A stretch of DNA of 6,698 nt. Origin: Gammaproteobacteria bacterium. GTDB lineage: Bacteria; Pseudomonadota; Gammaproteobacteria; Methylococcales; Methylomonadaceae. Below, piece by piece: positions 6,598-6,698 of this stretch. Each line of letters opens with the position of its first letter. Position 1 is the first letter of the stretch. The DNA lies in the NCBI GenBank assembly GCA_024276805.1, contig JAJRWJ010000301.1:1-6698 (forward strand), read 5' to 3'. The notes under the pieces were generated by a model, which made no database searches, was not told the origin of the DNA, and saw nothing but the letters and a program-made list of their open reading frames with translations. The position numbers were made by a program, and so were the translations under genes.

Positions 6598-6625
6598 GTA
6601 GTTCCCGTCAAATGACGGGAACTAC
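6598..6625. repeat. perfect 13-bp hairpin, fourth in the chain
   Basis: GTAGTTCCCGTCA (6598-6610) pairs perfectly with 6613-6625 around AA (an AAAT loop if the last pair opens). It is one base from the previous hairpin and ends one base from the stop codon of the possible gene fragment at the right edge. It starts with GTAG, but has a perfect unbulged stem unlike the REP-like unit at the left edge. Confidence 0.8.
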
Positions 6626-6626
6626 T

Positions 6627-6698
6627 CTAAATGACATCCACGCTATACCGCAAGTCTGTCCGCACCGGGCTGGTTCGGAAAATCAGGCGCCACCCAAG
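6627..6698 (-). CDS. possible 3' end of an unidentified gene (partial)
   Basis: The minus strand is open from the window edge for 23 codons (ending RTDLRYSVDVI) to a TAG stop at 6629-6627, directly before the hairpin chain. The layout (gene end, hairpins, terminator, promoter, next gene) makes a real C terminus plausible. An open stretch this short is common by chance, and the plus strand is also open from ATG 6631 to the edge, so orientation is not proven. I do not recognise the product. Confidence 0.3.
   Translation of the reverse strand, partial: LGWRLIFRTSPVRTDLRYSVDVI

Noticed and set aside
6598..6621. GGAACTA on the minus strand as a sigma-E -35 for degQ
   Set aside because: The GGAAC is part of a perfect hairpin arm, no matching -10 lies at the right spacing, and it is about 160 bp from the start codon.
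6655..6698. GGTTCGGAAAATC resembling a tRNA T-loop
   Set aside because: There is no five-pair T stem around it, and no acceptor or anticodon arm can be built.

Overview
This window looks like an ordinary chromosomal segment of a gammaproteobacterium with mid-range GC. The DegQ, PepN, MoaB and RibA proteins all read as gammaproteobacterial types, with long stretches matching what I remember of the E. coli proteins. I cannot name a genus. All six complete genes lie on the minus strand, so transcription runs from high to low coordinates. I see no transposase, phage gene, CRISPR array or defence system.

In the direction of transcription, the right edge (6483-6698) holds a possible 3' tail of an unidentified minus-strand gene. 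It is followed by an unusual chain of four nearly contiguous perfect hairpins (6513-6625), plus a fifth imperfect dyad (6483-6509) just ahead of degQ. The hairpin nearest degQ has the form of a bidirectional intrinsic terminator. A candidate extended -10 promoter for degQ begins right at its edge.

Next comes a compact cluster that is probably one operon: degQ (periplasmic protease/chaperone), moaB (molybdenum cofactor), a DUF423 small membrane protein and a PsiE-family membrane protein. The gap between the first two is 17 bp, and both later junctions are 4-bp ATGA overlaps. After a 128-bp gap follows pepN (aminopeptidase N). After a 102-bp gap with a consensus TATAAT comes ribA (GTP cyclohydrolase II), which starts with GTG.

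The last 137 bp, downstream of ribA, contain a REP-like element: GTAG followed by a bulged hairpin, next to a 12-bp palindrome.

Functionally the genes are housekeeping: envelope protein quality control, Moco assembly, cytosolic peptide turnover and riboflavin synthesis. Nothing in the coding sequence points to a novel system. The most interesting material is non-coding: the hairpin array at the right edge and the REP-like element at the left edge.
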